From Lachnospira pectinoschiza (lineage in GTDB: Bacteria > Bacillota > Clostridia > Lachnospirales > Lachnospiraceae): 64,000 nucleotides of DNA. The position numbers and the translations under genes are program-made. This document shows positions 36,428 to 45,086 of the stretch, in pieces; position 1 is the first letter of the stretch, and the number at the start of each line of letters is the position of its first letter. The notes below the pieces were generated by a model. It was given only the letters and a program-made list of their open reading frames with translations. It was not told the DNA's origin and made no database searches. The stretch is taken from positions 310,001 through 374,000 of the forward strand of contig NZ_JAJCRR010000004.1 in NCBI RefSeq assembly GCF_020564355.1. Reading direction: 5' to 3'.

Positions 36428-37255
36428 GTGAAGAAACTAATTAAAATGGAATTTAAAAGAGTATTTCATTCCAAAATGTTTTATTTAAGTCTTGGAATTG
36501 GATTACTTATTACGACACTGCAATGGATAGAAGTGGGGCTTCCAATGGCGGTAAATATTGTTGACGGATATATTCCTTCGGAGGTAAGTACGCCGTACAG
36601 TGCATTTGAAAGTTTTTTCGGACTGGCAGGTCCACCGTTGGTCTATCGGCAGATTTATTATACGATTGCCCCGATTCTGGCGGTTATGGCACATGCGGTA
36701 ACACTCTGTGGGGATAAAGCTTCAGGGTATGTTAAAAATCTGTATATCAGAAGTAAAAGACAGGATTATTACACAGCAAAGTATATTGTAAGCGGTATTG
36801 CAGGCGGAATTGCCGTAACCGCGCCGATTGCTGCGAACTTTTTATGGAATCTTATGATGCTCCCGGCGATAGAACCAATGGCTTCAATGGCAATCTATCC
36901 TTATGGAATCGGATTATGGTCAGATGTTTTGTATACGAATCCGTATTTATTTATTTTGTTATACATACTGCTGATTTTTTTCTATCAGTTTATATTTGTG
37001 AATGTAGCATTGATTTTGTCAAGACGGGTGACAAACAGATTTTTGGTTGTGATACTTCCGTTTTTATTAAATTATTTTTTTCACATGCTGGTAGTCAATA
37101 TACGAAAGTATCGTCTGAGTCCGATTGTGATATTTGATATGACGAATATCCGGTCATTGGAATTTCGGGAGGTATTTGCCGAGGGGGTATTATTAGTGGC
37201 AGTTACCAGTCTGCTGTATTTCTGGCAGGTAAAAAAAGATGAGGCATTATCGTAA
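36428..37255 (+). CDS. ABC-2-type permease P1
   Basis: 275 residues with six membrane helices. It starts KKLIKMEFKRVFHSKMFYLS, the amphipathic start of bacitracin/lantibiotic-immunity-type permeases (ABC2_membrane). GTG 36428 follows GATAGGGG. A conserved patch GLAGPPLVYRQIYY and the motif SGYVKNLY are shared with P2. It needs an ATPase; the only candidate in the operon is at 40400. Confidence 0.78.
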   Translation: MKKLIKMEFKRVFHSKMFYLSLGIGLLITTLQWIEVGLPMAVNIVDGYIPSEVSTPYSAFESFFGLAGPPLVYRQIYYTIAPILAVMAHAVTLCGDKASGYVKNLYIRSKRQDYYTAKYIVSGIAGGIAVTAPIAANFLWNLMMLPAIEPMASMAIYPYGIGLWSDVLYTNPYLFILLYILLIFFYQFIFVNVALILSRRVTNRFLVVILPFLLNYFFHMLVVNIRKYRLSPIVIFDMTNIRSLEFREVFAEGVLLVAVTSLLYFWQVKKDEALS

Positions 37256-37304
37256 GAGTCATTGAATTTGAAATAAAATAGGGGAAGAAATGTAGGAGGT
37301 GCGT

Positions 37305-37880
37305 ATGAAAAAAAAGAAGTGGATTGGAATTGGCATAGTATTGGTGCTGGTGTTTGTGGTAATAGCCGCGGTAATCAATGTCAATAAAAGGTTTCCGCAG
37401 CGGACAAAAGAAGTGTATGCGCCGGGTGAATGGATGCCACTGGATAACAGTGTGTCGGTTTGTACGGATACGGCAAGAATTTTAGAGGGTGAGGAACTGG
37501 AAGCCTGTATGCGGGATGAATTCGGCGGACAGGATTTTCAGGTAAAAAAGAAAAAAGGCCGTGTACGGCAGCTTGTTATTAAGTTCAGAATTAAAAATAC
37601 AGGGGATTCGGAAATTAATATCTGGCAGTATATGTTAAAGCTGGCGGTTAATTCATATCCGGACGGGTGGACCAATGGTTTAGGTACGCATTATGCGCAG
37701 GAGAATACGCTTGCCGCAGGAGAAGAATGTGAATGTATGGCGGCCTATACAATCGGACTGGGAATGGTCAGTGACAGTGAATATCCGCGGTTTGTAAAGA
37801 ATAATACATTCCAGATTGTGCAGGCGGTTTATCCGGTTCAGAGAATGATTGAATTTAAGATAGGGGAGGAAGGAACATGA
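37305..37880 (+). CDS. Membrane-anchored DUF5028-like protein, copy 2
   Basis: 191 residues: a signal anchor (GIGIVLVLVFVVIAAVI), then NVNKRFPQRTKEVYAPGEWMP and the same C-terminal ending PVQRMIEFKIGEE as copy 1. ATG 37305 follows TAGGAGG; the frame also allows GTG 37299, which would overlap that site. It is followed with a short overlap by permease P2, repeating the anchored-protein plus permease arrangement. Confidence 0.62.
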   Translation: MKKKKWIGIGIVLVLVFVVIAAVINVNKRFPQRTKEVYAPGEWMPLDNSVSVCTDTARILEGEELEACMRDEFGGQDFQVKKKKGRVRQLVIKFRIKNTGDSEINIWQYMLKLAVNSYPDGWTNGLGTHYAQENTLAAGEECECMAAYTIGLGMVSDSEYPRFVKNNTFQIVQAVYPVQRMIEFKIGEEGT

Positions 37881-38704
37881 AGGCAGTATTAAAAATAGAA
37901 TTTCAAAGATTGTTCCGTTCGGTGACATTTTATATCAGCCTGGGAATCGGATTGATATTGACGATGACACAGTTTGTAATGGTCGGTTTGCAGGAGTCCA
38001 TGCACATTTTAGATGCGTACTCGCCCAAAGGCATATCGGAACCGTCTGGGGTATTCAGCAGTTATTTCGGAATGGCAGGACCGCCGCTGGTGTACCGCCA
38101 GATTTATTATCTGATACTTCCGATACTGGCGGTATTTGCCTATGCAACGACATTTTGCGCAGACCATAATTCGGGATATGTTAAAAATCTGTATACAAGA
38201 ACCAACAAGAAATATTATTATGCCGCAAAGTATATTGTAAGCTGTACTGCGGGAGGACTTGTGGGGACAGTTCCGCTTGCCGTGAATCTGATTGCCAATA
38301 TGATGGTGCTTCCGTCTTTAAAACCGGTGGCAGCGCTGGGGTGTTATGCAGTGAACGGAATTGCGCTGTGGGGAGATATTTTTTATACACACCCGTACAT
38401 ATTTATGGTATTGTACCTGATATTAATTTTTTTCTATCAGTTTATTTTTGTTTCACTGGCATTGTTATTGTCAACATGGGTCAATAACCGCTTTTTAATA
38501 ACATTGTTTCCGTTCTTACTGAACTATTTTTCATATATGATGCTTTCATTTATTAAAAAGGCGAAGTATAGTCCAATCATTATTATGGATATGACAAGAA
38601 TCAATGCGTTAAGATTCGGACCGGTTGTATTGGAATGTGTGTGTCTGACAGTGCTTTTTGGCGGAGTGTATTTCTGGAGGCAGAAGAAAGATGAAGGGTT
38701 GTAG
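37877..38704 (+). CDS. ABC-2-type permease P2, paralogue of P1
   Basis: 275 residues, six membrane helices. It shares with P1 the blocks SLGIGL, AGPPLVYRQIYY, SGYVKNLYTRTNKKYYYAAKYIVS and FFYQFIFV at identical positions. It overlaps the preceding gene by four bases (ATGA), and the next gene starts immediately after the stop. With the other permeases it is presumably energised by the single downstream ATPase. Confidence 0.78.
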   Translation: MKAVLKIEFQRLFRSVTFYISLGIGLILTMTQFVMVGLQESMHILDAYSPKGISEPSGVFSSYFGMAGPPLVYRQIYYLILPILAVFAYATTFCADHNSGYVKNLYTRTNKKYYYAAKYIVSCTAGGLVGTVPLAVNLIANMMVLPSLKPVAALGCYAVNGIALWGDIFYTHPYIFMVLYLILIFFYQFIFVSLALLLSTWVNNRFLITLFPFLLNYFSYMMLSFIKKAKYSPIIIMDMTRINALRFGPVVLECVCLTVLFGGVYFWRQKKDEGL

Positions 38705-39466
38705 ATGAAAGAGTTTTTAAAAGCAAATAAGGGGTGCGTTCTTGCGATTGCACTGATAAGTCCGGTTGTGGTGGTATTTTTTGAATATATATTTTATTAC
38801 CACATACAATACAGAACGGAAAATGTCAAATGTGTGTATGACATTATCGGTGCGGGCATGCAGACATGTCTGTATCAAATGGCGGTAATATTTATTCCGT
38901 TTACAATGGTTTATTTTTTTAAGGGCTGTTACCGGTACGGAATTATTATCCGGCAGACACAGTTAAAGCAGGTATGGCTGAAAATGTGTGTAAAGCTTAC
39001 AAAGATTATTTTGGCGGTTTCCGTATATTTAACAGTGCTGATCTGTCTGATACCGTTTTGTTTTACGGATGTTATATGGAACTGGAGTGCGCAGACAAGC
39101 TATGTGTATATTTACGGCGGCGTGGATACGGTATATCATCCGTCTGTGATACTGGTGGCGGCAGGCTGCTTTACGGCGGTGTTTACGGCATTAATGATTG
39201 TGTGTGTATTGATGTTATTTTTCTGGTGGGTCTTTGAATCACCGGTCGGCGGATATATTGTCATGCTTTTGTATGCCGCAGAAGAAATGTACCGGGGCTT
39301 GGTTTTTAACGGCAGAGTTACCATGAATGCCGTTGTAATCAGCGAAAAGCATATCCGGGTGTTTTCAAATTTTATCTACCCGGTACTGGTGCTTGCGGGA
39401 CTGTTGATGATCACTTACATTTTGTTCTGCAAAAAGGATTTGTTAAAAAAAGATATTTATAATTAG
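38705..39466 (+). CDS. Membrane protein P3, probable ABC-2 permease subunit
   Basis: 253 residues with about six hydrophobic segments (starting at CVLAIALISPVVVVFFEYIF). No catalytic motifs are visible. It starts directly after the P2 stop codon with no gap, so it is translationally coupled. Its size, topology and position between P2 and another membrane protein upstream of the ATPase support a permease role; it has little visible similarity to P1/P2. Confidence 0.6.
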   Translation: MKEFLKANKGCVLAIALISPVVVVFFEYIFYYHIQYRTENVKCVYDIIGAGMQTCLYQMAVIFIPFTMVYFFKGCYRYGIIIRQTQLKQVWLKMCVKLTKIILAVSVYLTVLICLIPFCFTDVIWNWSAQTSYVYIYGGVDTVYHPSVILVAAGCFTAVFTALMIVCVLMLFFWWVFESPVGGYIVMLLYAAEEMYRGLVFNGRVTMNAVVISEKHIRVFSNFIYPVLVLAGLLMITYILFCKKDLLKKDIYN

Positions 39467-39506
39467 AAATGGAGATTAGTGTGATGCCTGCGGAAAGGAG
39501 ATTGGA

Positions 39507-40364
39507 ATGAAGCTGTTTATACAGGAAGTACAAATGGATATCAAACAGGGTATTTTATATAAATATCAGCGATATGTCATTGCTATTCTTTTAGGGTGCG
39601 TCCTGGCGATGTTTTATGTAACAACATGTTTTCATGCGCTGGACAGGGGAAAGATATCATCAATGAATTTTACGCTGGGCGATATGCTGTTGTATTTTTT
39701 CAGGGGAAAAGAAATATACAATCCGATAAACGGTGCAGAGTTTATGATTCCGACAGAATATATGATGTTACAGCTCTATCTTTCTTATATGATAGGGGAT
39801 TACATTTTAAAAGACTTACTGGGGGTTGGAAAAAATATTCTCGTGCGGACACAGAAAAGAGTATTCTGGTGGCTGAGTAAATGTGTGTGGTGTGTCATCA
39901 CAGTTATTGGATTTTATGCAGCAGTTTATCTTTCGGCGGTTTTTATCTGTATGATTACCGGCGGTTCACTGACAACGGCGCTTACACCGGAGATTGTACA
40001 GACGGTCTGTGGAATCCCGGCGGCGGTCAATGATGTACCGGTAGATTTACAGGTACTGCGGCATACCGTCTGCTGGCTTCCGCTGGTTACGTCTGTAGGA
40101 ATGGCATTATTCCAGATGATGCTGGCGCTGGTTATCAGTCCGGTTATTGCATATATTGTAAATGTTGCACTGCTCACGGCAGCGGCATATTATACAGTAC
40201 CGTTTTTGCAGGGAAATTCATTTATGATGTTAAGAAATGCCTGTTGTGTGGACGGGGGTGTCAATACAGGACTTTCGATAGGAATTTCTGTGGCAGTGGC
40301 GGTTATTTCGATTATTATCGGTAAGATTTATTTTGATAGAATGGATATTTTAAAAAAGAGATGA
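39507..40364 (+). CDS. Membrane protein P4, probable ABC-2 permease subunit
   Basis: 285 residues, six hydrophobic segments, with the start KLFIQEVQMDIKQGILYKYQ resembling permease N-termini. ATG 39507 follows AAAGGAGATT. A block just upstream (39471-39484, AAATGGAGATTAGT) looks like the last bases of the structured leader element, though the hairpins are absent. It precedes the ATPase gene with a slight overlap of reading frames. Confidence 0.6.
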   Translation: MKLFIQEVQMDIKQGILYKYQRYVIAILLGCVLAMFYVTTCFHALDRGKISSMNFTLGDMLLYFFRGKEIYNPINGAEFMIPTEYMMLQLYLSYMIGDYILKDLLGVGKNILVRTQKRVFWWLSKCVWCVITVIGFYAAVYLSAVFICMITGGSLTTALTPEIVQTVCGIPAAVNDVPVDLQVLRHTVCWLPLVTSVGMALFQMMLALVISPVIAYIVNVALLTAAAYYTVPFLQGNSFMMLRNACCVDGGVNTGLSIGISVAVAVISIIIGKIYFDRMDILKKR

Positions 40365-40399
40365 TGCGGCAGATGGGATGCCGGAAATGGAGGAGCAGA

Positions 40400-41086
40400 A
40401 TGAAAATTGAAATACAAAATTTATGCAAGACAATTAAAAAGGTGCCGATTTTACAGGATATTACGGTTACATTTGAAAGCGGAAAAATTTACGGATTAAA
40501 GGGTAAGAACGGTTCCGGTAAAACCATGCTGATGCGTGCCATATCGGGGCTGATTATTCCAAACAGCGGAACGATTAATATTGATGGTGAAATTCTCGGC
40601 AAGGATATTTCATTTCCGAGAAGTATCGGGATTTTAATTGAAAATCCGTCCTTTTTGGGAAATTATACAGGTTATAAGAATCTGGAAATGCTTGCTTCAA
40701 TTCAAAAACGGATTGGTGAAGATGAAATCCGTGAAACACTGGCGGAGGTCGGACTCGACCCGGATGATAAGCGTACATACCGTAAATATTCTCTCGGTAT
40801 GAAGCAAAGGCTTGGTATTGCAGCGGCAATTATGGAAAAGCCGGATATTGTGATTTTAGATGAGCCGATTAACGCCCTCGATGAATCCGGGGCTTTAAAG
40901 GTGCGGGAGATTTTGTGGAAGCTGCGTGATAACGGTTCAATCATTATTCTTGCCTGTCATGATGCAGAGGAGCTGAATCTCCTGTCTGATGAGATTTATC
41001 ATATTGCCGAGGGAAAAATCACAGGACATGAAGTAGCGGAACACAATGAAAATACAGAAAATCAGAAAAAATCAGAACCGCAGTAG
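40400..41086 (+). CDS. ABC transporter ATPase of the secreted-protein/lipoprotein operon
   Basis: 228 residues with Walker A LKGKNGSGKT, signature YSLGMKQRL (a variant of LSGGQ), Walker B IVILDEPINALDE and an H-loop LACHD. It belongs to the single-NBD family that pairs with ABC-2 permeases in antibiotic-peptide immunity or export (BcrA/NisF type). ATG 40400 is chosen from GGAGGAG upstream; the open frame begins at 40361. As the only ATPase for four permeases, it may be shared. Confidence 0.9.
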   Translation: MKIEIQNLCKTIKKVPILQDITVTFESGKIYGLKGKNGSGKTMLMRAISGLIIPNSGTINIDGEILGKDISFPRSIGILIENPSFLGNYTGYKNLEMLASIQKRIGEDEIRETLAEVGLDPDDKRTYRKYSLGMKQRLGIAAAIMEKPDIVILDEPINALDESGALKVREILWKLRDNGSIIILACHDAEELNLLSDEIYHIAEGKITGHEVAEHNENTENQKKSEPQ

Positions 41087-41173
41087 ATGTTGTATTAGTG
41101 AAAAAGTTGTATACATTTCATACCGGAAAGTGTTATAATCTCATGTATAATTATTAGATGTATGGGGAGGTTT

Positions 41174-41313
41174 GTGTGAACAATCCTTAAATCAAAGATT
41201 GTTCACACAGATATTTGTGCCGCGGCAGCACAAATATCTTTTTATTGCAGAACTGAATTGCATCAGTTCGCGATTTCTCCGGCATTAAAATGTTCGCAGA
41301 AATGAGGATTAGT
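41174..41313 (+). ncRNA. Structured leader element, copy 2 (upstream of aminotransferase)
   Basis: P1 is GTGTGAACAATC (41174-41185) with GATTGTTCACAC (41197-41208). P2 is AGATATTTGTGC (41209-41220) with GCACAAATATCT (41228-41239) around CGCGGCA. P3 is GAACTGA (41250-41256) with TCAGTTC (41263-41269). The tail GAAATGAGGATTAGT leads into the start codon. Helices match copies 1 and 3 in order, but the paired bases differ on both sides. A TATAAT at 41134-41139 lies upstream as a possible -10. Confidence 0.7.
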
Positions 41314-42501
41314 ATGATAGTATCAGAGAAAATGTATGAACTTGGCAGTAAGCGTTCTGCTATCAGAGAATTATTTGAATACGGAAAAAAGAGAGCGGCG
41401 GAAATCGGCGCGGAAAATGTTTATGATTTCAGCCTTGGTAATCCGACTGTTCCGGCACCGGAATGTGTCAATGAGACAATCCGGGAGCTGACAAAAGAAT
41501 TAGACAGTGTACATCTGCACGGCTATACGTCTGCACAGGGCGATTTAGAAACCAGACAGGCAATTGCAGACTATCTGAATAAAACGTATCAGACAGCATT
41601 TAAAGCAGATAATTTTTATATGACAATGGGAGCGGCTGCATCACTCTCACTGTGTTTTAAGGCACTTACAACGGATAGTGAAGACGAATTTATCACGATT
41701 GCACCGTTCTTCCCTGAATATCAGGTATTTGTGCAGGCGGCAGGCGCAAAGCTTACAATTGTACCGCCGGATACAAAGAATTTCCAGATTGATTTTGATG
41801 CGTTAGAAGCACGTTTAAATATACATACAAAAGGTGTAATTATTAATTCTCCAAACAATCCATCCGGTGCGGTTTATTCTGAGCAGACCATACAGAAGCT
41901 GGCAGAGCTGCTTACGAAAAAATCCAAGGAATTCGGAACACACATTTTTATTATTACGGATGAACCGTATCGTGAAATTGTATATGACGGTGTAGAAGTG
42001 CCATATGTCACAAAATATTATAATGATACACTGGTATGCTATTCTTACAGCAAATCCCTGTCACTTCCGGGTGAGCGAATTGGATTTGTGCTGGTGCCGG
42101 ACGAAGCATACGAAAGTCGTGAAGTGTATGCGGCAATCTGCGGAGCGGGCAGGGCTTTAGGTTATGTGTGTGCACCAAGTCTGTTCCAGAAAATGCTTGT
42201 GAAGTGTATCGGCAATACAGGTGATGTGAATCTGTATAAGAAGAACCGTGATTTATTGTATCAGGGACTGACGGAATTAGGATATGAGTGCTTTAAGCCG
42301 GACGGTGCATTTTATATGTTTGTAAAAGCGCTGGAAGACGATGCCGATGCTTTTTGTGAAAAGGCAAAGGAAGAAGATTTACTGCTTGTATCGGCAACGG
42401 ATTTTGGTTGTCCGGGATTTGTAAGAATTTCGTATTGTGTGGATGAAGCAATGATTCAGCGCTCATTTAAGGCATTTGAAAAGCTGAAGGCACGGTATTA
42501 A
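41314..42501 (+). CDS. Class I PLP-dependent aminotransferase
   Basis: About 395 residues with the aspartate-aminotransferase fold: YDFSLGNPTVPAPE near the N-terminus, INSPNNPSGAVYS (PLP-binding Asn), FIITDEPYREIVYDG (Asp and Tyr) and CYSYSKSLSLPGERIGF containing the Schiff-base Lys. It transfers amino groups between amino and keto acids; the substrate is unclear. ATG 41314 is chosen as the start because it follows the leader's AATGAGG; an upstream in-frame ATG at 41290 lies within the leader. Confidence 0.9.
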   Translation: MIVSEKMYELGSKRSAIRELFEYGKKRAAEIGAENVYDFSLGNPTVPAPECVNETIRELTKELDSVHLHGYTSAQGDLETRQAIADYLNKTYQTAFKADNFYMTMGAAASLSLCFKALTTDSEDEFITIAPFFPEYQVFVQAAGAKLTIVPPDTKNFQIDFDALEARLNIHTKGVIINSPNNPSGAVYSEQTIQKLAELLTKKSKEFGTHIFIITDEPYREIVYDGVEVPYVTKYYNDTLVCYSYSKSLSLPGERIGFVLVPDEAYESREVYAAICGAGRALGYVCAPSLFQKMLVKCIGNTGDVNLYKKNRDLLYQGLTELGYECFKPDGAFYMFVKALEDDADAFCEKAKEEDLLLVSATDFGCPGFVRISYCVDEAMIQRSFKAFEKLKARY

Positions 42502-42633
42502 AAATCTGTGCAGTTGTACAAGAAAAGTTGTCGAAAGTAACATATAATGGTCTCATAAATTAAGACACTTTTTCGGACAGATTTTAATGAATCTGATATA
42601 CTACAATCAGTATGAAAGAGAGGATTCAAAATC

Positions 42634-42855
42634 ATGTCCAGAAAAAGAAGAAATTTTAGCGCAAAATTCAAATCAGACCTTGTTATCGAACTGTTAAAGG
42701 GTGAGAAGGATATCAATACCCTGGCAGTTGAAAATAATATTCAGCCAAATCTGCTCCGAAATTGGAAGAAGGAATTTCTTGACAATGCGTCGGTTGTATT
42801 TGACGACAAGCGTGAGGAAAATCTTAAGGAAAAAAATCTTAATCGGAATTTGTGA
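42634..42855 (+). pseudogene. IS3-family transposase OrfA remnant
   Basis: 73 residues: an IS3/IS911-like OrfA helix-turn-helix (RRNFSAKFKSDLVIELLKGEKDINTLA, IQPNLLRNWKKEFL) that breaks off before the leucine zipper. There is no OrfB with the DDE domain; the next gene begins immediately. A likely IS left end (TCATAAATTAAGACACTTTT) lies just upstream around 42553. This is a decayed insertion. Confidence 0.8.
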
Positions 42856-42866
42856 GAGAAAAAAGG

Positions 42867-43346
42867 ATGCGTAGAACACAAAATGAAATGAAAAGTATCG
42901 AAGAAATCTGTGCGGTATTAGACAAATGTAAGGTTTGCCGCCTTGCAATAAATCACAACGGATATCCGTATCTTGTACCGATGAATTTTGGATATGAAAG
43001 AGAAGGCGGAAAAATTTATTTGTATTTTCATGGGGCAAATGCGGGAACGAAAAAAGAACTCATAGAAAAAGACGGCAGGGTTGCTTTTGAAATGGACGTC
43101 CATGAGGAAGCAAGAATCAGTCCTGTTGCCTGCAACAGTTACATGGATTATGAAAGTGTCTGCGGTACGGGAAATGCAGAAATTGCAGATGATACACAAA
43201 AGCGGGCGTATCTGGAAAAAATCATGAGACATTACACAGATATTCCATTTGAAATGCTTGAAAAAGCAATTGAAAAGACAATGGTAATCCGCGTGGAAGT
43301 AGTAACGATTACGGGGAAATTCCATAGGACGGGGAAGGGGGAATAA
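42867..43346 (+). CDS. Pyridoxamine-5'-phosphate-oxidase-like flavin-binding protein (NimA-like)
   Basis: About 159 residues. It starts MRRTQNEMKSIEEICAVLDK, then CRLAINHNGYPYLVPMNFGYE, LYFHGANAGTKKELIEKD and VAFEMD; the split-barrel FMN-binding pattern of the NimA/5-nitroimidazole-reductase family is clear. ATG 42867 is preceded by GAGAGAAAAAAGG. The gene is abutted by an IS remnant, which may have replaced its original promoter region. Confidence 0.85.
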   Translation: MRRTQNEMKSIEEICAVLDKCKVCRLAINHNGYPYLVPMNFGYEREGGKIYLYFHGANAGTKKELIEKDGRVAFEMDVHEEARISPVACNSYMDYESVCGTGNAEIADDTQKRAYLEKIMRHYTDIPFEMLEKAIEKTMVIRVEVVTITGKFHRTGKGE

Positions 43347-43454
43347 TAGTAGAAAAGCATAACATCATAGTCGCAAAATTTTCCGATATATGCTATACTT
43401 TCCTCATGAAAATAATCAGCCGGACTGCGGTATGGCTGGGAAGTGGGGATTTGC

Positions 43455-44189
43455 ATGAAGTATAAACACAACTACCAGATAGGTCTTGAAGACGTTGATA
43501 TCAAAGGCAATGCAACGAACAGGGCATTGATGACAATGATGGAGGATATTGGCGGGTTACATTCGGATTCGGTTGGATACGGACTGGATTCGGTAGAACA
43601 GACAGGACAGGCGTGGGTAGTGCTTGACTGGAAAATAGAGATTGTCAGACGTCCACATTACCGGGACAATATTACTGCGTATACATGGTCAAGAAATCAT
43701 AATATCGCCTGTGCATACAGGGATTTTGAATTGTTTGATGCGCAGGGAGAAAAGCTTGCGCGGGCAACATCACGCTGGGTTTTGATTGACATTGTAAAGC
43801 GTAGACCTTTGCGGCTTACGCAGGAATTGATTGAAAAATATCAGGGGGAGCCGCAGAGTCAGGCGTTTGAAGAAGAGCTCGAAAATATGTCATATCCAAA
43901 AGATTTTTTTGATACGGAAAATGCAGTAAAACAACGCTATACAGTACTGCGCCGGGATATTGATTCCAATATGCATATGCACAACTTAGCTTATTTAGAT
44001 GCCGCCGGAGAGCTTCTACCGCAGCAGATTTATGAAGAAGGCGAAAAGAATCATATCCGCATTTCATATAAGAAGGAAATTCTTTACGGAGAAGAAATTA
44101 CCGGCGTGTATATCCAGCATGAAGACAGACACGCTGTCGGTCTTACAGATACCAATAAAGGTGTGCGTGCCATTGTAGAACTTTGGTAA
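43455..44189 (+). CDS. Acyl-ACP thioesterase
   Basis: About 244 residues with two hotdog domains. Typical blocks are YQIGLEDVDIKGNATNRALMTMMEDIGGLHSD, WVVLDWKIEIVRRPHYRDNI, ASRWVLID-like TSRWVLIDIVKRRP and, in the second hotdog, DIDSNMHMHNLAYLDAA. It releases fatty acids from ACP. The open frame begins at a GTG (43443), but ATG 43455 fits the family start MKYKHNY better. Confidence 0.88.
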   Translation: MKYKHNYQIGLEDVDIKGNATNRALMTMMEDIGGLHSDSVGYGLDSVEQTGQAWVVLDWKIEIVRRPHYRDNITAYTWSRNHNIACAYRDFELFDAQGEKLARATSRWVLIDIVKRRPLRLTQELIEKYQGEPQSQAFEEELENMSYPKDFFDTENAVKQRYTVLRRDIDSNMHMHNLAYLDAAGELLPQQIYEEGEKNHIRISYKKEILYGEEITGVYIQHEDRHAVGLTDTNKGVRAIVELW

Positions 44190-44305
44190 ATATCAGTATT
44201 AGCAGTATAGAACCTTTTATCGTACCAAATTCACAATTGAAAAGTGTGTCTGAATTGTATATAATATAATACAGTGCGAAAAAGAGGAAGGGGGTTGTAT
44301 CTGAA

Positions 44306-44857
44306 ATGCCAGATTCTAATATTACCAAGAAAGCGCTTGCAATGGCAATGAAAGAATTAATGGAGCAGATACCGTTTTCTAAAATCAGTGTTTCCGACAT
44401 TTGTGAAAAATGCGGCATGAACCGGAAAAGCTTTTACTATCATTTTAAAGATAAATATGATTTGGTGAACTGGATTTTTGATGTGGAATTTTTTCAGGCT
44501 GTCCATGTCCGGGATTACAATTTGCCAAACTGGTCGTGGCGTTTTTTGGAGGACAGCTGTCAGTATTTTTACGAAAACCAGTCATTTTACAGAAAGGCAC
44601 TGCAGATTGAAGGGCAGAATTCTTTTGTAGAACATTTCAGGGAAACGTTAAAGCCATTGTTAAAAATGGTTGTAAAAAATATTCTGGCAGACCCGCAATA
44701 TGAAGAATTCTGCATCAATTTTTATTCGGATGCATTTATTGCGGCGCTGGAGCGCTGGCTGTCGGAAAAAGAATGTACAGAGCCGGAATTATTTATTAAA
44801 ATGTTGCAGTCGAGCATCGGCGCATTAATAAAATATGTAGAAACGGATAACGGGTAG
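44306..44857 (+). CDS. TetR-family regulator (DhaS-like)
   Basis: 183 residues. The N-terminal helix-turn-helix (ITKKALAMAMKELMEQIPFSKISVSDICEKCGMNRKSFYYHFKDKYDLVNW) is the TetR pattern, and the C-terminal part resembles the TetR_C_7/DhaS group. A GGAAGGGGG site precedes ATG 44306. It stands alone with its own terminator. Its target may be the palindrome near 44967-45001 before the radical SAM gene, but that is only positional. Confidence 0.85.
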   Translation: MPDSNITKKALAMAMKELMEQIPFSKISVSDICEKCGMNRKSFYYHFKDKYDLVNWIFDVEFFQAVHVRDYNLPNWSWRFLEDSCQYFYENQSFYRKALQIEGQNSFVEHFRETLKPLLKMVVKNILADPQYEEFCINFYSDAFIAALERWLSEKECTEPELFIKMLQSSIGALIKYVETDNG

Positions 44858-44874
44858 CTGTTATCCGTTTTTTA
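44842..44874 (+). terminator. Intrinsic terminator after TetR gene
   Basis: AACGGATAAC and GTTATCCGTT form a 10-bp stem overlapping the stop codon, followed by TTTTT. Confidence 0.88.
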
Positions 44875-44966
44875 AGTTCATTTTTACCCAATCCATTTAA
44901 TTTTGAAATATACTTGTGCCGGGAACGTTTATAGAAAAGCCACACATTTTCAAAAATGTCCCAAAA

Positions 44967-45001
44967 TGTAACAATTTTTAAATTTGTCCTAAATTGTTAC
45001 A
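44967..45001. promoter_or_regulatory. Inverted repeat operator candidate upstream of radical SAM gene
   Basis: TGTAACAATTT (44967-44977) and AAATTGTTACA (44991-45001) are perfect 11-bp arms with a 13-bp spacer. AAAAATGTC flanks both sides. It lies about 85 bp upstream of the radical SAM start. Confidence 0.55.
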
Positions 45002-45086
45002 AAAATGTCGTTGTGTCTAATGTAAATTGTTTCATTTCACAGTAAAATTTAACGCATATCGAGACTGAAGAAATGGAGAGATTACT

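Noticed and set aside
42634..42855. Functional insertion sequence
   Set aside because: Only the OrfA helix-turn-helix remains; no DDE transposase and no right end are visible.
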